Assembly (NCBI RefSeq): GCF_016278385.1 | Contig: NZ_JADQBY010000014.1 | Coordinates: forward strand, 1-64,000 | Length of the DNA: 64,000 bases | Source: Methanolobus sp. | Lineage (GTDB): Archaea > Halobacteriota > Methanosarcinia > Methanosarcinales > Methanosarcinaceae | Direction of reading: 5' to 3' | Shown: piece by piece, positions 9,074 to 17,543 of the stretch | How the letters are laid out: each line of letters begins with the position of its first letter | Position numbering within the stretch: position 1 is the first letter of the stretch | Program-made: the position numbers and the translations under genes | Notes under the pieces: model-generated | What the model was told of the DNA's origin: nothing | Database searches by the model: none | Seen by the model: the letters and a program-made list of their open reading frames with translations, nothing else

Positions 9074-9985
9074 TTATCCCTCTATGAGTCCTTCATCAAC
9101 AAGGAACTGATATGCAATGTCTCTTGGTTCCTTCTGCTCAATATCGAACTGGTAGTTCAACTGTCTCATGGTGTCGGTGTCAATTGCACCGTCAAGTTTC
9201 TTCATTGCAGCAATAGCATCAGGATTTTCCTCTGCGAACTGCTTTGTCACTATCAGGATAGCATCGTAAGGTGGCAGTGCGTTCTTGTCATCCTGAAGGA
9301 CCCTGAGCTCGAAGACTTCATTCCTTGTATCAGTCGTGTAGGCGGAAATAGCATCGACCTGGTAACTCTCGATGGCTTCGTACATTACGGTGGCTACTGC
9401 CTGCTTATAATCCTTGAATTCAAAGCCGTAAACATCCTTTATTCGTGGGAGACCATCCTCACGGGTTGCAAATTCAGGATCAGTTCCAATTATCATTTCT
9501 GCAGCGTATGGTTCAAGATCGCTTATCTTCGTGATATTATTCTCTGCAGCCCAATCCTCTTTTACTGCAATGGCGTATGCATCCTCAAATCCAAGGTTGC
9601 TTACTATCATTACACCATCCTGTTCCAGAAGACCCGCTTCAGTTTCATCGAAAACGACCTGCCTGTCCCAGTCATCAAGCTGGCTCAGGTTGAGTATCTG
9701 GCTGTACGCAGTCCCGGTATATTCTGCATATGTGTCTATCTGGCCGGCCTTCAAAGCTTCATAATTGACAAATGTGCCACCAAGTCCCTGTTTGACATCA
9801 GTTTCATATCCAACGTCCTCAAGCACAAGAGCTGTCATATGTGCAAGGATGTATGATTCCTGGAAGAGTTTAGATCCTATCACAACAGTTCCTTTTTCTA
9901 CATTTGTGTCAGCAGGTGTTTCAGTACATCCGCTGGCAAAAAGAGCCATAATTATAACTAACGTTATTAGTATTGTCCTTTTCAT
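9074..9985 (-). CDS. Osmoprotectant substrate-binding lipoprotein (OpuCC/OsmF type)
   Basis: First gene of the operon. The 303-residue protein begins with a lipoprotein signal peptide: a basic start (MKR), a hydrophobic stretch and the lipobox-like ASGC around Cys-20. The mature part has the glycine-betaine-binding fold signatures GSKLFQESYILAHM and the YAEYTGTAY segment of the OpuAC/ProX-like domain. It would be anchored outside the membrane and deliver ligand to the permeases encoded downstream. An AT-rich region precedes it at about 9995-10050. Confidence 0.93.
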   Translation of the reverse strand: MKRTILITLVIIMALFASGCTETPADTNVEKGTVVIGSKLFQESYILAHMTALVLEDVGYETDVKQGLGGTFVNYEALKAGQIDTYAEYTGTAYSQILNLSQLDDWDRQVVFDETEAGLLEQDGVMIVSNLGFEDAYAIAVKEDWAAENNITKISDLEPYAAEMIIGTDPEFATREDGLPRIKDVYGFEFKDYKQAVATVMYEAIESYQVDAISAYTTDTRNEVFELRVLQDDKNALPPYDAILIVTKQFAEENPDAIAAMKKLDGAIDTDTMRQLNYQFDIEQKEPRDIAYQFLVDEGLIEG

Positions 9986-10162
9986 TATTCAACACCCCGA
10001 AAATCGCTTATAAAGCTAGCCGTGTTTCCGTAACGGCTTCCCTGTAATATAGATTAAGTGCACATTTTATAAATGTATCTATTTTGCAGGCAGTCGGAGG
10101 ACGAGTTGGAAACATTAATCTTTTTATCCCTGCAGAACCAATATACTACAGGAGTGGTCAAA

Positions 10163-10462
10163 ATGACAAAAGCTACATGGAATGGAGTTATTATTGCACA
10201 GAGCAATGAAACGATAATAATCGAAGGAAATCATTACTTTCCACCAAATTCAGTGAATCTGGAATACTTCAAAAAAAGTGAGTATCATACGACCTGTCCG
10301 TGGAAAGGAGTTGCAAGTTATTATGACGTCGTTGTAGACGGAAAGGTCAATACGGATGCTGCATGGTACTACCCTGAACCAAAAGAGGGTTCATCCAAAA
10401 AGGTCGGCAAAGATTTCAGCAACTATATTGCCTTCTGGAAAGACGTGGATGTAATGGATTAA
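10163..10462 (+). CDS. DUF427 domain protein
   Basis: A 99-residue single-domain protein of the DUF427 family, recognised by KATWNGVIIAQS, the FPP segment, TTCPWKGVASYYDV, and AAWYYPEP-like strands. Family members are small beta-rich cytoplasmic proteins of unknown biochemical role. The open frame extends upstream to 10073, but the ATG at 10163 is preceded by AGGAGTGG at ideal spacing and gives the family N-terminus. It ends 9 bases from the convergent acetolactate synthase gene. Confidence 0.9.
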   Translation: MTKATWNGVIIAQSNETIIIEGNHYFPPNSVNLEYFKKSEYHTTCPWKGVASYYDVVVDGKVNTDAAWYYPEPKEGSSKKVGKDFSNYIAFWKDVDVMD

Positions 10463-10471
10463 TCTTCATTT

Positions 10472-12109
10472 TCAGATTTCACAGAAATCATTCTTCAATT
10501 TTTCAGTCAGTTTGATGTTCTCTGAATAATCAACCTGCACATCCAGCAACCAGACTCCGCCAGCATTCAATGCTTCAGAAAGCTTAGGCTTCAGTTCTTC
10601 TGCCCTTTCGATTTTCACGCCTTTTGCACCGAAGCTCTGGGCCAGCATCACAAAGTCGGGATTTGTAAAATCAATACCTATGGTCTCGTTGAAAGTCTTC
10701 TTCTCATGCCATTCGATAAGACCATATTTTGAATCATTGAAAATTATGACAACAAAATTACACTCAAGTCTAACAGCAGTTTCAAGGTCCTGAAGGTTCA
10801 TTAAGAAACCACCGTCTCCTGCGATTACAACAATTTTCTTTTCAGGTTTTATCAAACTTGCTGCAATGGCACCGGGGAGTGCAAATCCCATGGTGGCAAG
10901 TCCATTGGACATGAAAACAGTATTTGGTTCATATGCAGGGAAAAGCCGTCCAACCCATAATTTATGAGCACCTACATCGCTTATCAGCAGGTCTCCCCTG
11001 TCGATAGATTCCCTGACATCATAGATTATCTTCTGTGGCTTCATGGGGAATGACAGATCATCTCCGTAGTCCTCAATTTCTGCTTTCATTCTTGAGCGGA
11101 CTTTAGAGAATCTTGCAGGCATCTCAATTTTGAAATCACATAGTTGTCTCAGGCTGAAAAGTGCCTGTCTGATACTACCGATAAGCAGGATATCCGGCAT
11201 ATAACTCTCATCTATTTCCGGGTGGTCGGTATGGATATGTATTATCTTCTTCGACCTGTCAGGGTTCCAGAATCTGGGGCTGTATTCAACATAATCGTAT
11301 CCTATACAGATAACGAGGTCAGCCATTTCAAAACCGCACATGATATGGTCATGGTCTTTGATACCCATTGAACCAAGATAGTGTTCATCATCGGCAGCTA
11401 CCGCACCTTTGCCCATGAATGTTGTTACCACCGGAACACCTGTGAAATCGACAAGTTTTCTCAACTCAGTTGTAGCCTCTCCCCTGAATATCCCATTTCC
11501 TGCAAGAATAACAGGCATTGAACTCTCTTTTATCATATCCGCAGCTTTTTTGAGTTCTCTCTCATCAAGGAGGCTGATGTGTGGATAGGTCTTTTTGAAA
11601 ATAGGTTCTTTTGTAGTTTCTTCCCTTGCCACATCTTCAGGAAGTTCTATGTGTGTAGCTCCCGGTCGGTCCGTGGCAATTTCAAAGGCCTTGTGAACGA
11701 TCTCAGGAATAAAATCAGGTTTCATTACTTTTGAATTCCAGGTTGTGAACTGCTTGAAGGCGGTCACAATATCGATATACTGGTGCGACTCCTTGTGCGT
11801 CTTTTCAAGTCCAGACTGGCCTGTAATGGCTACAAGAGGTGCCCTGTCAAGTTGTGCATCGGCAACGCCTGTGATGAGGTTCGTGGCTCCTGGTCCCAGT
11901 GTTGCAAGGCATACTCCAGGTCTGTGTGTTATCCTTCCATAGACATCTGCCATAAAAGCGGCACTCTGTTCATGTCTTGTAGGGATGAATTTGATTTTGG
12001 ACCTCAGGAGAGAATCTGTAAGGTCGATGGTCTCTTCTCCCGGTACACCGAATATATATTCAACTCCTTCATTTTCAAGACACTTTACAAAGAGGTCACT
12101 GCCTTTCAT
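10472..12109 (-). CDS. Acetolactate synthase-like ThDP enzyme (AlsS type)
   Basis: A 545-residue thiamine-diphosphate enzyme. The N-terminal FGVPGEETIDL and the catalytic Glu in RHEQSAAFMADVYGR bind and activate ThDP. The C-terminal GDGG...ND motif begins GDGGFLMNLQDLETAV. The tail with DYSENIKL resembles catabolic AlsS rather than anabolic IlvB, and no small regulatory (IlvH-type) subunit lies beside it. It probably condenses two pyruvates to acetolactate, but a different 2-oxoacid carboligation cannot be excluded. It starts one base after the stop of the upstream aldehyde dehydrogenase gene, so the three genes 15014-10472 look like one operon. Confidence 0.85.
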   Translation of the reverse strand: MKGSDLFVKCLENEGVEYIFGVPGEETIDLTDSLLRSKIKFIPTRHEQSAAFMADVYGRITHRPGVCLATLGPGATNLITGVADAQLDRAPLVAITGQSGLEKTHKESHQYIDIVTAFKQFTTWNSKVMKPDFIPEIVHKAFEIATDRPGATHIELPEDVAREETTKEPIFKKTYPHISLLDERELKKAADMIKESSMPVILAGNGIFRGEATTELRKLVDFTGVPVVTTFMGKGAVAADDEHYLGSMGIKDHDHIMCGFEMADLVICIGYDYVEYSPRFWNPDRSKKIIHIHTDHPEIDESYMPDILLIGSIRQALFSLRQLCDFKIEMPARFSKVRSRMKAEIEDYGDDLSFPMKPQKIIYDVRESIDRGDLLISDVGAHKLWVGRLFPAYEPNTVFMSNGLATMGFALPGAIAASLIKPEKKIVVIAGDGGFLMNLQDLETAVRLECNFVVIIFNDSKYGLIEWHEKKTFNETIGIDFTNPDFVMLAQSFGAKGVKIERAEELKPKLSEALNAGGVWLLDVQVDYSENIKLTEKLKNDFCEI

Positions 12110-12110
12110 C

Positions 12111-13478
12111 TCAATACACCTTCATGGATTTGACAGTCATAAACTCCAACATTCCGACACGATATAGCTCTCTTCCAACACCACTTTTCTTCATACCTCC
12201 AAACGGAAGTCGCGGGTCAGAGCCTATAATATTATTAATGGCGATCATACCGCATTCAATATGTCTTGTCATTCTCATGGCTTTCTCAGTTTCCCGGCTC
12301 CAGATACTGGCACCCAGCCCGAATTCCGTGCTGTTAGCTATTTGGATAGCTTCTTCCTCATTTTTGAAGCTAATTATAGGCGCTACCGGTCCGAAAGTCT
12401 CGTCCCGGACAACAGGAGCATCTTTGTTTATATCGTTGAGAATCGTTGGCATGTAAAATGAGCCTTCTTCATCTTTATAACCACCTTCAAGCAGTATGTT
12501 TGCTCCCATTTTCAGGGTTTGAGCTACCTGCTGGCTCAGGTGTTCTCTCTGTTTTTCATTTGCCATGGGTCCCATATCGGTCTTGAGGTCCATTGGGTCG
12601 TCTACGTTGAGGTTGTTTGTATTCTCTACGAACAGGTCTGTGAAATTTTCTACGATATTTTCGTCAATCAGTAAACGTTTGGCTGCAATACAGCTTTGTC
12701 CACAGTTCTGGAACCGACCTGATACTGCTGCTTTTGCCACTTTTTCGATATCTGCATCTTCCAGCACAATTAAGGGATCGCTGCCTCCAAGCTCAAGAAC
12801 GAATTTTTTGATATTCCTTCCTGCGGCTTCTGCGACCTTTTCTCCCGCGGGTCGGCTGCCGGTGAAAGAAACAGCATTTATTTCATCTCTGGATATTAGT
12901 GAGGATGCTGTGGGTCCATCCACAAGAAGTGTCTGGTAAACACCTTCAGGGAATCCTGCCTCGATAAATATTTTCTCAAGTTCAAGGGCGCACATGGGAA
13001 CATTGCTTGCATGTTTCAACAATACTGTATTTCCACCTGCAATAGCAGGTATTCCAAATCTCAGTGCCTGCCAGAAAGGAAAATTCCACGGCATGATACT
13101 CAGGACAGTACCAACGGGTTCATAGACAAAACCGGATGTTTCAGCATCAGTTTCTACAAATTCTGCAGCAAGGAACTTATCTGCATTCTCTGCAAAATAA
13201 TCACAGGTCCATGCACATTTCTGGATCTCTGCAAGGGACTCTTTGATCGGTTTACCCATTTCCTTTGTGATTATCTCTGCAAGTTCCTGTTCCCTGTCCC
13301 TCAGAACTTCAGCCACACATTCAATGGAAAACGTTCTTTCAACAATAAGTTCTTTTTTCCATTCACCAAATGCCTTTCTTGAGTCTTCTATCTTCTGATT
13401 GACCACTTGCTGAGAATAGAGATCGAACTCTCCATTCAATTCCCCGGTTGCGGGATTTACAGAACTTATTTTCACCAA
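12111..13478 (-). CDS. Succinate-semialdehyde dehydrogenase-type aldehyde dehydrogenase, copy 1
   Basis: NAD(P)-dependent aldehyde dehydrogenase of about 455 residues. The catalytic Cys lies in QNCGQSCIAAKR, the catalytic Glu in LELGGSDP, and the nucleotide-binding NFPFWQ region is intact. It resembles the GabD/YneI group that oxidises succinate semialdehyde, though the aldehyde is not proven. The start is TTG at 13478 or GTG at 13475; GGGGA lies upstream at spacing that slightly favours TTG. It is closely related to the next gene upstream and lies one base before the acetolactate synthase gene. Confidence 0.88.
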   Translation of the reverse strand: MVKISSVNPATGELNGEFDLYSQQVVNQKIEDSRKAFGEWKKELIVERTFSIECVAEVLRDREQELAEIITKEMGKPIKESLAEIQKCAWTCDYFAENADKFLAAEFVETDAETSGFVYEPVGTVLSIMPWNFPFWQALRFGIPAIAGGNTVLLKHASNVPMCALELEKIFIEAGFPEGVYQTLLVDGPTASSLISRDEINAVSFTGSRPAGEKVAEAAGRNIKKFVLELGGSDPLIVLEDADIEKVAKAAVSGRFQNCGQSCIAAKRLLIDENIVENFTDLFVENTNNLNVDDPMDLKTDMGPMANEKQREHLSQQVAQTLKMGANILLEGGYKDEEGSFYMPTILNDINKDAPVVRDETFGPVAPIISFKNEEEAIQIANSTEFGLGASIWSRETEKAMRMTRHIECGMIAINNIIGSDPRLPFGGMKKSGVGRELYRVGMLEFMTVKSMKVY

Positions 13479-13646
13479 TTGAAATTCCCCTTTATACCTT
13501 AGTACGCAATAAGGGAATTTGCACTCCCTTCTTTTATTTAATAGTTGATATGATATATAATTTATTTTAATTTACTTACAAAAAGCATCATAAAAAACAA
13601 AGAGAACAAAAAAAGAAGAATTTGAAACCCTGAACGGAGTGCATTT

Positions 13647-15014
13647 TTACATCATCTTAATTGACTTGATATTCATGAATTCGTAGAACCCATGTTTTGA
13701 TAGTTCTCTACCCATTCCGCTTTTCTTCACTCCGCCAAATGGCAGGCAGGCTTGTGGCGTGCAGAATGAGTTAATCCCAACCATTCCGGTTTCAAGTTCA
13801 GAAGCGATTTTCATAGCCCTGTCACGGTCCTGACTCCATACACTGGCACCCAGTCCGAACTCGGAATCATTTGCAAATTCAATAGCCTCGTTTTCACCCT
13901 TAACGGTAATTATCGGTGCCACAGGTCCGAATGTCTCTTCTCTCATGACCCTCATATCCATGCTCACATCACCGAGGACTGTCGGTGAATACATGTAACC
14001 CTCACTTTCCATCCTTCCTCCTGGAATGAGGATTTTAGCACCTTTGGATATAGCATCATTGACCTGGCTTTCCAGTATCCGTATTTGTTCTTCCCTGACC
14101 ATTGGACCGATATCCGTGTCAGGGTTCATTGGGTCGCCGACCTTCAGGTTCGCAGTTCCTTCCACGAAATTTTCCGTGAATTCTTCGGCTACTTCTTCCA
14201 TGACAATGAAACGCTTTGCTGCTATGCATGTCTGTCCGGTGTTGATGAAACGGCTTGGAACTCCAACTTTTGCCGCCATTTTAACATCGGCATCATCAAG
14301 AATTATGAAAGGATCACTGCCACCGAGTTCCAGCACGAACTTCTTCATGTTATGGGCGGCAAGCTCCGCAACCTTCTGCCCGGCATCGTACCCTCCTGTA
14401 AAGGATACAGCTTTCACTTCATCCCTTGGAATAAGTGAGGATGCTGTTTTTCCGTTTATGAGCAATGTCTGGAAAACACCTTCAGGAAATCCGGCCTCAA
14501 GGAAGATGTTCTCGATCTCAAGTGCACACATCGGCACATAGCTGGAGTGCTTCAGGAGCATGATATTCCCGCCTGCCAGCACATGTGCTGCAGCGCTGAG
14601 TACCTGCCAGAAGGGGAAGTTCCATGGTTTGATTGCGAGCACCGTTCCCATAGGTTCGTAGTGTATCATGGAATCGCATGAGTTCTCTTCCGCAGGCTCA
14701 GGTTCAAGCATTTTCTCTGCGTTGTCAGCAAAATGATCGAACATGGTGGCACATTTCACAACCTCTGGAACAGCCTGTTTGATGACCTTTCCCATCTCAG
14801 TGGTGATGAGCTCGCCATAATGATGCTTGTTCTTCCTCAACAGCTCGGCAAAGTTTCTGAGGAGTTCGTTACGATCTGAAACATCGGTTCTTTTCCATTC
14901 CCTAAAGGTTTCAGCAGACTTTTTGAGCATCTTGCTAACCTGCTCGTCAGTGTGCATTTCAACTTCGCCGATGACTGTGCCTGTTGCCGGGTTGATGGAT
15001 GGGATGATGGTCAT
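13647..15014 (-). CDS. Succinate-semialdehyde dehydrogenase-type aldehyde dehydrogenase, copy 2
   Basis: A paralogue of copy 1 with the same 455-residue length and the same landmarks: NFPFWQVL, LELGGSDPFI and NTGQTCIAAKR with the active-site Cys. An in-frame ATG exists at 15053, but the ATG at 15014 is preceded by GAGGA at good spacing and aligns with the start of copy 1. The two copies differ throughout, so the duplication is old or the copies were acquired separately. The 168 bases between them contain no recognisable gene. Confidence 0.9.
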   Translation of the reverse strand: MTIIPSINPATGTVIGEVEMHTDEQVSKMLKKSAETFREWKRTDVSDRNELLRNFAELLRKNKHHYGELITTEMGKVIKQAVPEVVKCATMFDHFADNAEKMLEPEPAEENSCDSMIHYEPMGTVLAIKPWNFPFWQVLSAAAHVLAGGNIMLLKHSSYVPMCALEIENIFLEAGFPEGVFQTLLINGKTASSLIPRDEVKAVSFTGGYDAGQKVAELAAHNMKKFVLELGGSDPFIILDDADVKMAAKVGVPSRFINTGQTCIAAKRFIVMEEVAEEFTENFVEGTANLKVGDPMNPDTDIGPMVREEQIRILESQVNDAISKGAKILIPGGRMESEGYMYSPTVLGDVSMDMRVMREETFGPVAPIITVKGENEAIEFANDSEFGLGASVWSQDRDRAMKIASELETGMVGINSFCTPQACLPFGGVKKSGMGRELSKHGFYEFMNIKSIKMM

Positions 15015-15098
15015 GATGGTTCCTCGATATTTGATATAATTACAATGTCCCATATTTGGTATTATTGATTGGATTAAAAGTTAGAGTATTCCGAACTC

Positions 15099-15512
15099 TT
15101 ACCGCATAGCTATCTGCACAACAGTGGGATACTTCCTCATTATGGAATAGGCTATTGATTTGCCAACCCACATATTTCCCTGATGCATCTGTCTCATCTC
15201 GCTTAGTTCTCCAAGTATCTGTAACGCAGAAAGGGCATGAGGGTCATTCAGGTAACAACTGTCGGGAACCTTTGTGGCTGAAAAGAATATCACAGGTAAT
15301 TTTAGTTTATCATGTAGGTTCAAAGGAAGTTTTTCGCTAAGATTCTGGAGTACATCAATATCAAAAACATATTCTTTTCCTGCTTTTGTCCTTGAAACCG
15401 GTCTTTTTTCTGTAAGGAGTTGAGCAAGACTTTTGCGCTGGGAAACGATGCCGTCGTTCAGCTTCCCCATTTCCAGTCTCATCCAGCGCGTGAGGATAGA
15501 ATAATCGGTCAT
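15099..15512 (-). CDS. DUF61 (UPF0216) family protein
   Basis: A 137-residue member of the archaeal DUF61 family, seen from the N-terminal RLEMGKLNDGIVSQRKSLAQ pattern, the central basic R-T-K-x-G-K segment, the DKLKLPVIFF strand and the C-terminal W-x-G-K...RKYPTVVQIAMR. Function is unknown. In-frame ATGs lie at 15539 and 15530. The one at 15512 has AGGA upstream and gives the family start. It is divergent from the toxin-antitoxin pair, separated by 148 bases. Confidence 0.85.
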   Translation of the reverse strand: MTDYSILTRWMRLEMGKLNDGIVSQRKSLAQLLTEKRPVSRTKAGKEYVFDIDVLQNLSEKLPLNLHDKLKLPVIFFSATKVPDSCYLNDPHALSALQILGELSEMRQMHQGNMWVGKSIAYSIMRKYPTVVQIAMR

Positions 15513-15660
15513 TGGATGTCTTCCTGACATATTTGTCAATTAGCATATGTTGTTTTATTTGAAATCAATTTTGAGAGGTTGAACATCTGGTAAATAATTT
15601 AAAGCTGTAATATGATAAAGTAGATAGAGATTTTATAATTAGCATGAAAGGAACCGGAAA

Positions 15661-15987
15661 ATGCCTAATAATTCGCAAATCTTCGAAAAATCCATTCAAA
15701 AAGTGAAGGCTGCAGTCCTTCAGGCTTTTAAAGATGAAGATGTCAGGGTTATCCTTTTTGGTTCAAGGGCAAGGGGAAATGCCCACTGCACATCGGATAT
15801 TGATATCGGTATTCTGCCACATAGCAGTTGTGACAGAAAAAAGATAGCTGCATTGAGAGCAGAGCTAGAGGAAATGAATATTCCATATACAGTGGATCTG
15901 GTTGACCTGTCTGCTGTTTCTGAAGATTTCAGACAAAAAGTGCTTGATGAGGGTGAAGTATGGAAAGAGAATACAAACTGCAAATGA
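15661..15987 (+). CDS. mntA: MNT-type minimal nucleotidyltransferase (MntA-like antitoxin)
   Basis: A 108-residue nucleotidyltransferase of the pol-beta superfamily. The motif GSRARG is at residues 34-39, followed by the metal-binding Asp pair D46/D48 in SDIDIG and a third acidic position in TVDLVDL. In characterised MntA-HepT pairs the MntA enzyme transfers AMP to a tyrosine of the HEPN toxin and so silences it. The next gene, overlapping by 28 bases, is such a HEPN protein. Here the MNT gene comes first. The 120-base spacer upstream is AT-rich. Confidence 0.9.
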   Translation: MPNNSQIFEKSIQKVKAAVLQAFKDEDVRVILFGSRARGNAHCTSDIDIGILPHSSCDRKKIAALRAELEEMNIPYTVDLVDLSAVSEDFRQKVLDEGEVWKENTNCK

Positions 15988-16367
15988 AGGCAAGGGTTGC
16001 AAAAAGGGCTCTTGGAACCCTACAGGAGATCATGGACGAGCCATACTCCGTTATAATCAGGGATGCTGCAATACAGAGGTTCGAATACACCTTCGAAGCC
16101 ATATGGAAGCTCATCAAAGAGTACCTCTTTGAAATGCAAGGTGTCATGTGCAACTCCCCAAAATCATGTTTTCGTGAAGCTTTTAAGATGGGTTTGGTAA
16201 ACGAGGCAGAGAGCATGCAGACTCTGTATATGACAGACGACAGGAATATGACAACTCACACTTATCATGAGGATGTTGCAGAAGAGATATACAAAGAACT
16301 GTCGGGATACTACCTTCTTATGAACAAAATCTACGTGAATATCATAATGGACTCAGGACTTGACTGA
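15960..16367 (+). CDS. hepT: HEPN-domain protein (HI0074/HepT-like toxin)
   Basis: A 135-residue all-helical HEPN protein of the HI0074 (nucleotidyltransferase substrate-binding) type. It carries RFEYTFEAIWK in the first helix and the motif R95-x4-H100-x-Y102 (RNMTTHTY). In HepT toxins the Arg and His belong to the RNase active site and the Tyr is the target of AMP transfer by MntA. All three are intact, so this appears to be a functional toxin. It starts inside the mntA gene, which implies coupled translation. Confidence 0.9.
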   Translation: MEREYKLQMKARVAKRALGTLQEIMDEPYSVIIRDAAIQRFEYTFEAIWKLIKEYLFEMQGVMCNSPKSCFREAFKMGLVNEAESMQTLYMTDDRNMTTHTYHEDVAEEIYKELSGYYLLMNKIYVNIIMDSGLD

Positions 16368-16392
16368 GTCCATTAAATCCTGAACTATTGTT

Positions 16393-17418
16393 TCATATCA
16401 ATTCATCCAGATGGTCGTATCTGAGTTTGTAATAAGTCCCTCTTCCTGTTCTTCCTACCTGCACGAAAATCTTTTTTTTCACAAGTTCCTGAAGATCCCT
16501 TTTTGCTGTTGAAACTCCCAGATCACACAGCTTCTGGTATTCTTTATTTGTTATTTTTCCCATTTCACGGGCAAAACGAATGGCTTTTATTTGCCGGTCT
16601 TTTAGCCCGGTCTGGATATATTGTCCAACGGTTCCGTAGTCACGGCTTATATTCAAAACAGCATTTTCAACTCTTGAGACCTTTAAGGCAAGGCCATAGA
16701 GATAATATTCCAGCCATTCATTAATATCAGGTTCTTTTCCGTTGCTGCCTTCAAGTTTCTCAAAATAGTCCTTTTTTCTCTGATTGAAAAACTCCTCAAG
16801 GGTAAATAGTTTCTTTGCTTCCCCGAAATTCCTTCCAAGCATGTAAGAGGATATGCTCATAGCAATAGTGCCACTGGCGTTTTCAAAAGGATGCATACGA
16901 TATAGTTCATAGTGTACAATCCCTGCCAACAATACCGGTATCATTTCTGCAGCCTCCTCACTATAGACCCAGTCTATTAGGTCTCTTACACTGTATCTTA
17001 CCCTCTCAGGCTCCATGAAACCATCTGCAATAGTTGTTCGGTACTTTCCAAGCTCCTCTTCAGGAATTATGTCCTTCATGGTCAACTTGTGAAGTGCGAG
17101 TATCATGTCCTCCGAAATATCCTCGTTTTCGATCTTCAGTATATATTCGTTAAGTTCCAGAAAATTAAGCACCTGTTTTTTGTCAGTCTCATCACCGAAT
17201 ATATCCTGTCCGTTAACAAGCTTTGTAACCTGCCTGACAGAAAGCCCGTTTTCTTCAAGACTCGTGGCATGGTATGCAAGCCTGAAAAGGTTATTGATCT
17301 GCAGCCTTCTTTCCCATGCGGGAGGTACATGAGTATTGAGAATTATCTCTCTTGCTGCCTGTATTCTTGCAATCAGGCGTACAATTCTGTCAGTATACTG
17401 GAAATTTGGCTGGTACAT
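16393..17418 (-). CDS. Fic-domain protein with degenerate active site
   Basis: A 341-residue Fic/DOC-type protein with an N-terminal inhibitory helix, a Fic core and a C-terminal winged helix-turn-helix (about residues 275-341, GVSTAKRDLQEL). Residues 52-57 (TSLEEN) match the inhibitory motif [ST]xxxE[GN] of class II Fic proteins. The AMP-transfer loop, normally HPFx[DE]GNGR, reads HPFENASGT at 176-184: the His remains, but the acidic residue is Asn, the Asn is Ser and the final Arg is Thr. AMPylation in the usual way therefore looks unlikely. Nucleotide binding or gene regulation through the HTH may remain. It is convergent with the MNT/HEPN pair, 25 bases away. Confidence 0.88.
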   Translation of the reverse strand: MYQPNFQYTDRIVRLIARIQAAREIILNTHVPPAWERRLQINNLFRLAYHATSLEENGLSVRQVTKLVNGQDIFGDETDKKQVLNFLELNEYILKIENEDISEDMILALHKLTMKDIIPEEELGKYRTTIADGFMEPERVRYSVRDLIDWVYSEEAAEMIPVLLAGIVHYELYRMHPFENASGTIAMSISSYMLGRNFGEAKKLFTLEEFFNQRKKDYFEKLEGSNGKEPDINEWLEYYLYGLALKVSRVENAVLNISRDYGTVGQYIQTGLKDRQIKAIRFAREMGKITNKEYQKLCDLGVSTAKRDLQELVKKKIFVQVGRTGRGTYYKLRYDHLDELI

Positions 17419-17509
17419 GTGTATGTTATCCTAAAGGAGTTGATGTCTCGTTCATCTGGTATTTGTTATTTGCCTATTCCTGTCAGCCTTTTTGATATAA
17501 GTTGACTGG

Positions 17510-17522
17510 CTAAATATAAATT
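17510..17522 (+). promoter_or_regulatory. TATA box of the R15P isomerase gene
   Basis: The sequence ctaaatataaatt lies about 22 nt before the ATG at 17544, the spacing of an archaeal TATA box for a leaderless mRNA. No ribosome binding site precedes the ATG. Confidence 0.5.
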
Positions 17523-17543
17523 CTTTAAATACGACTTATAATT

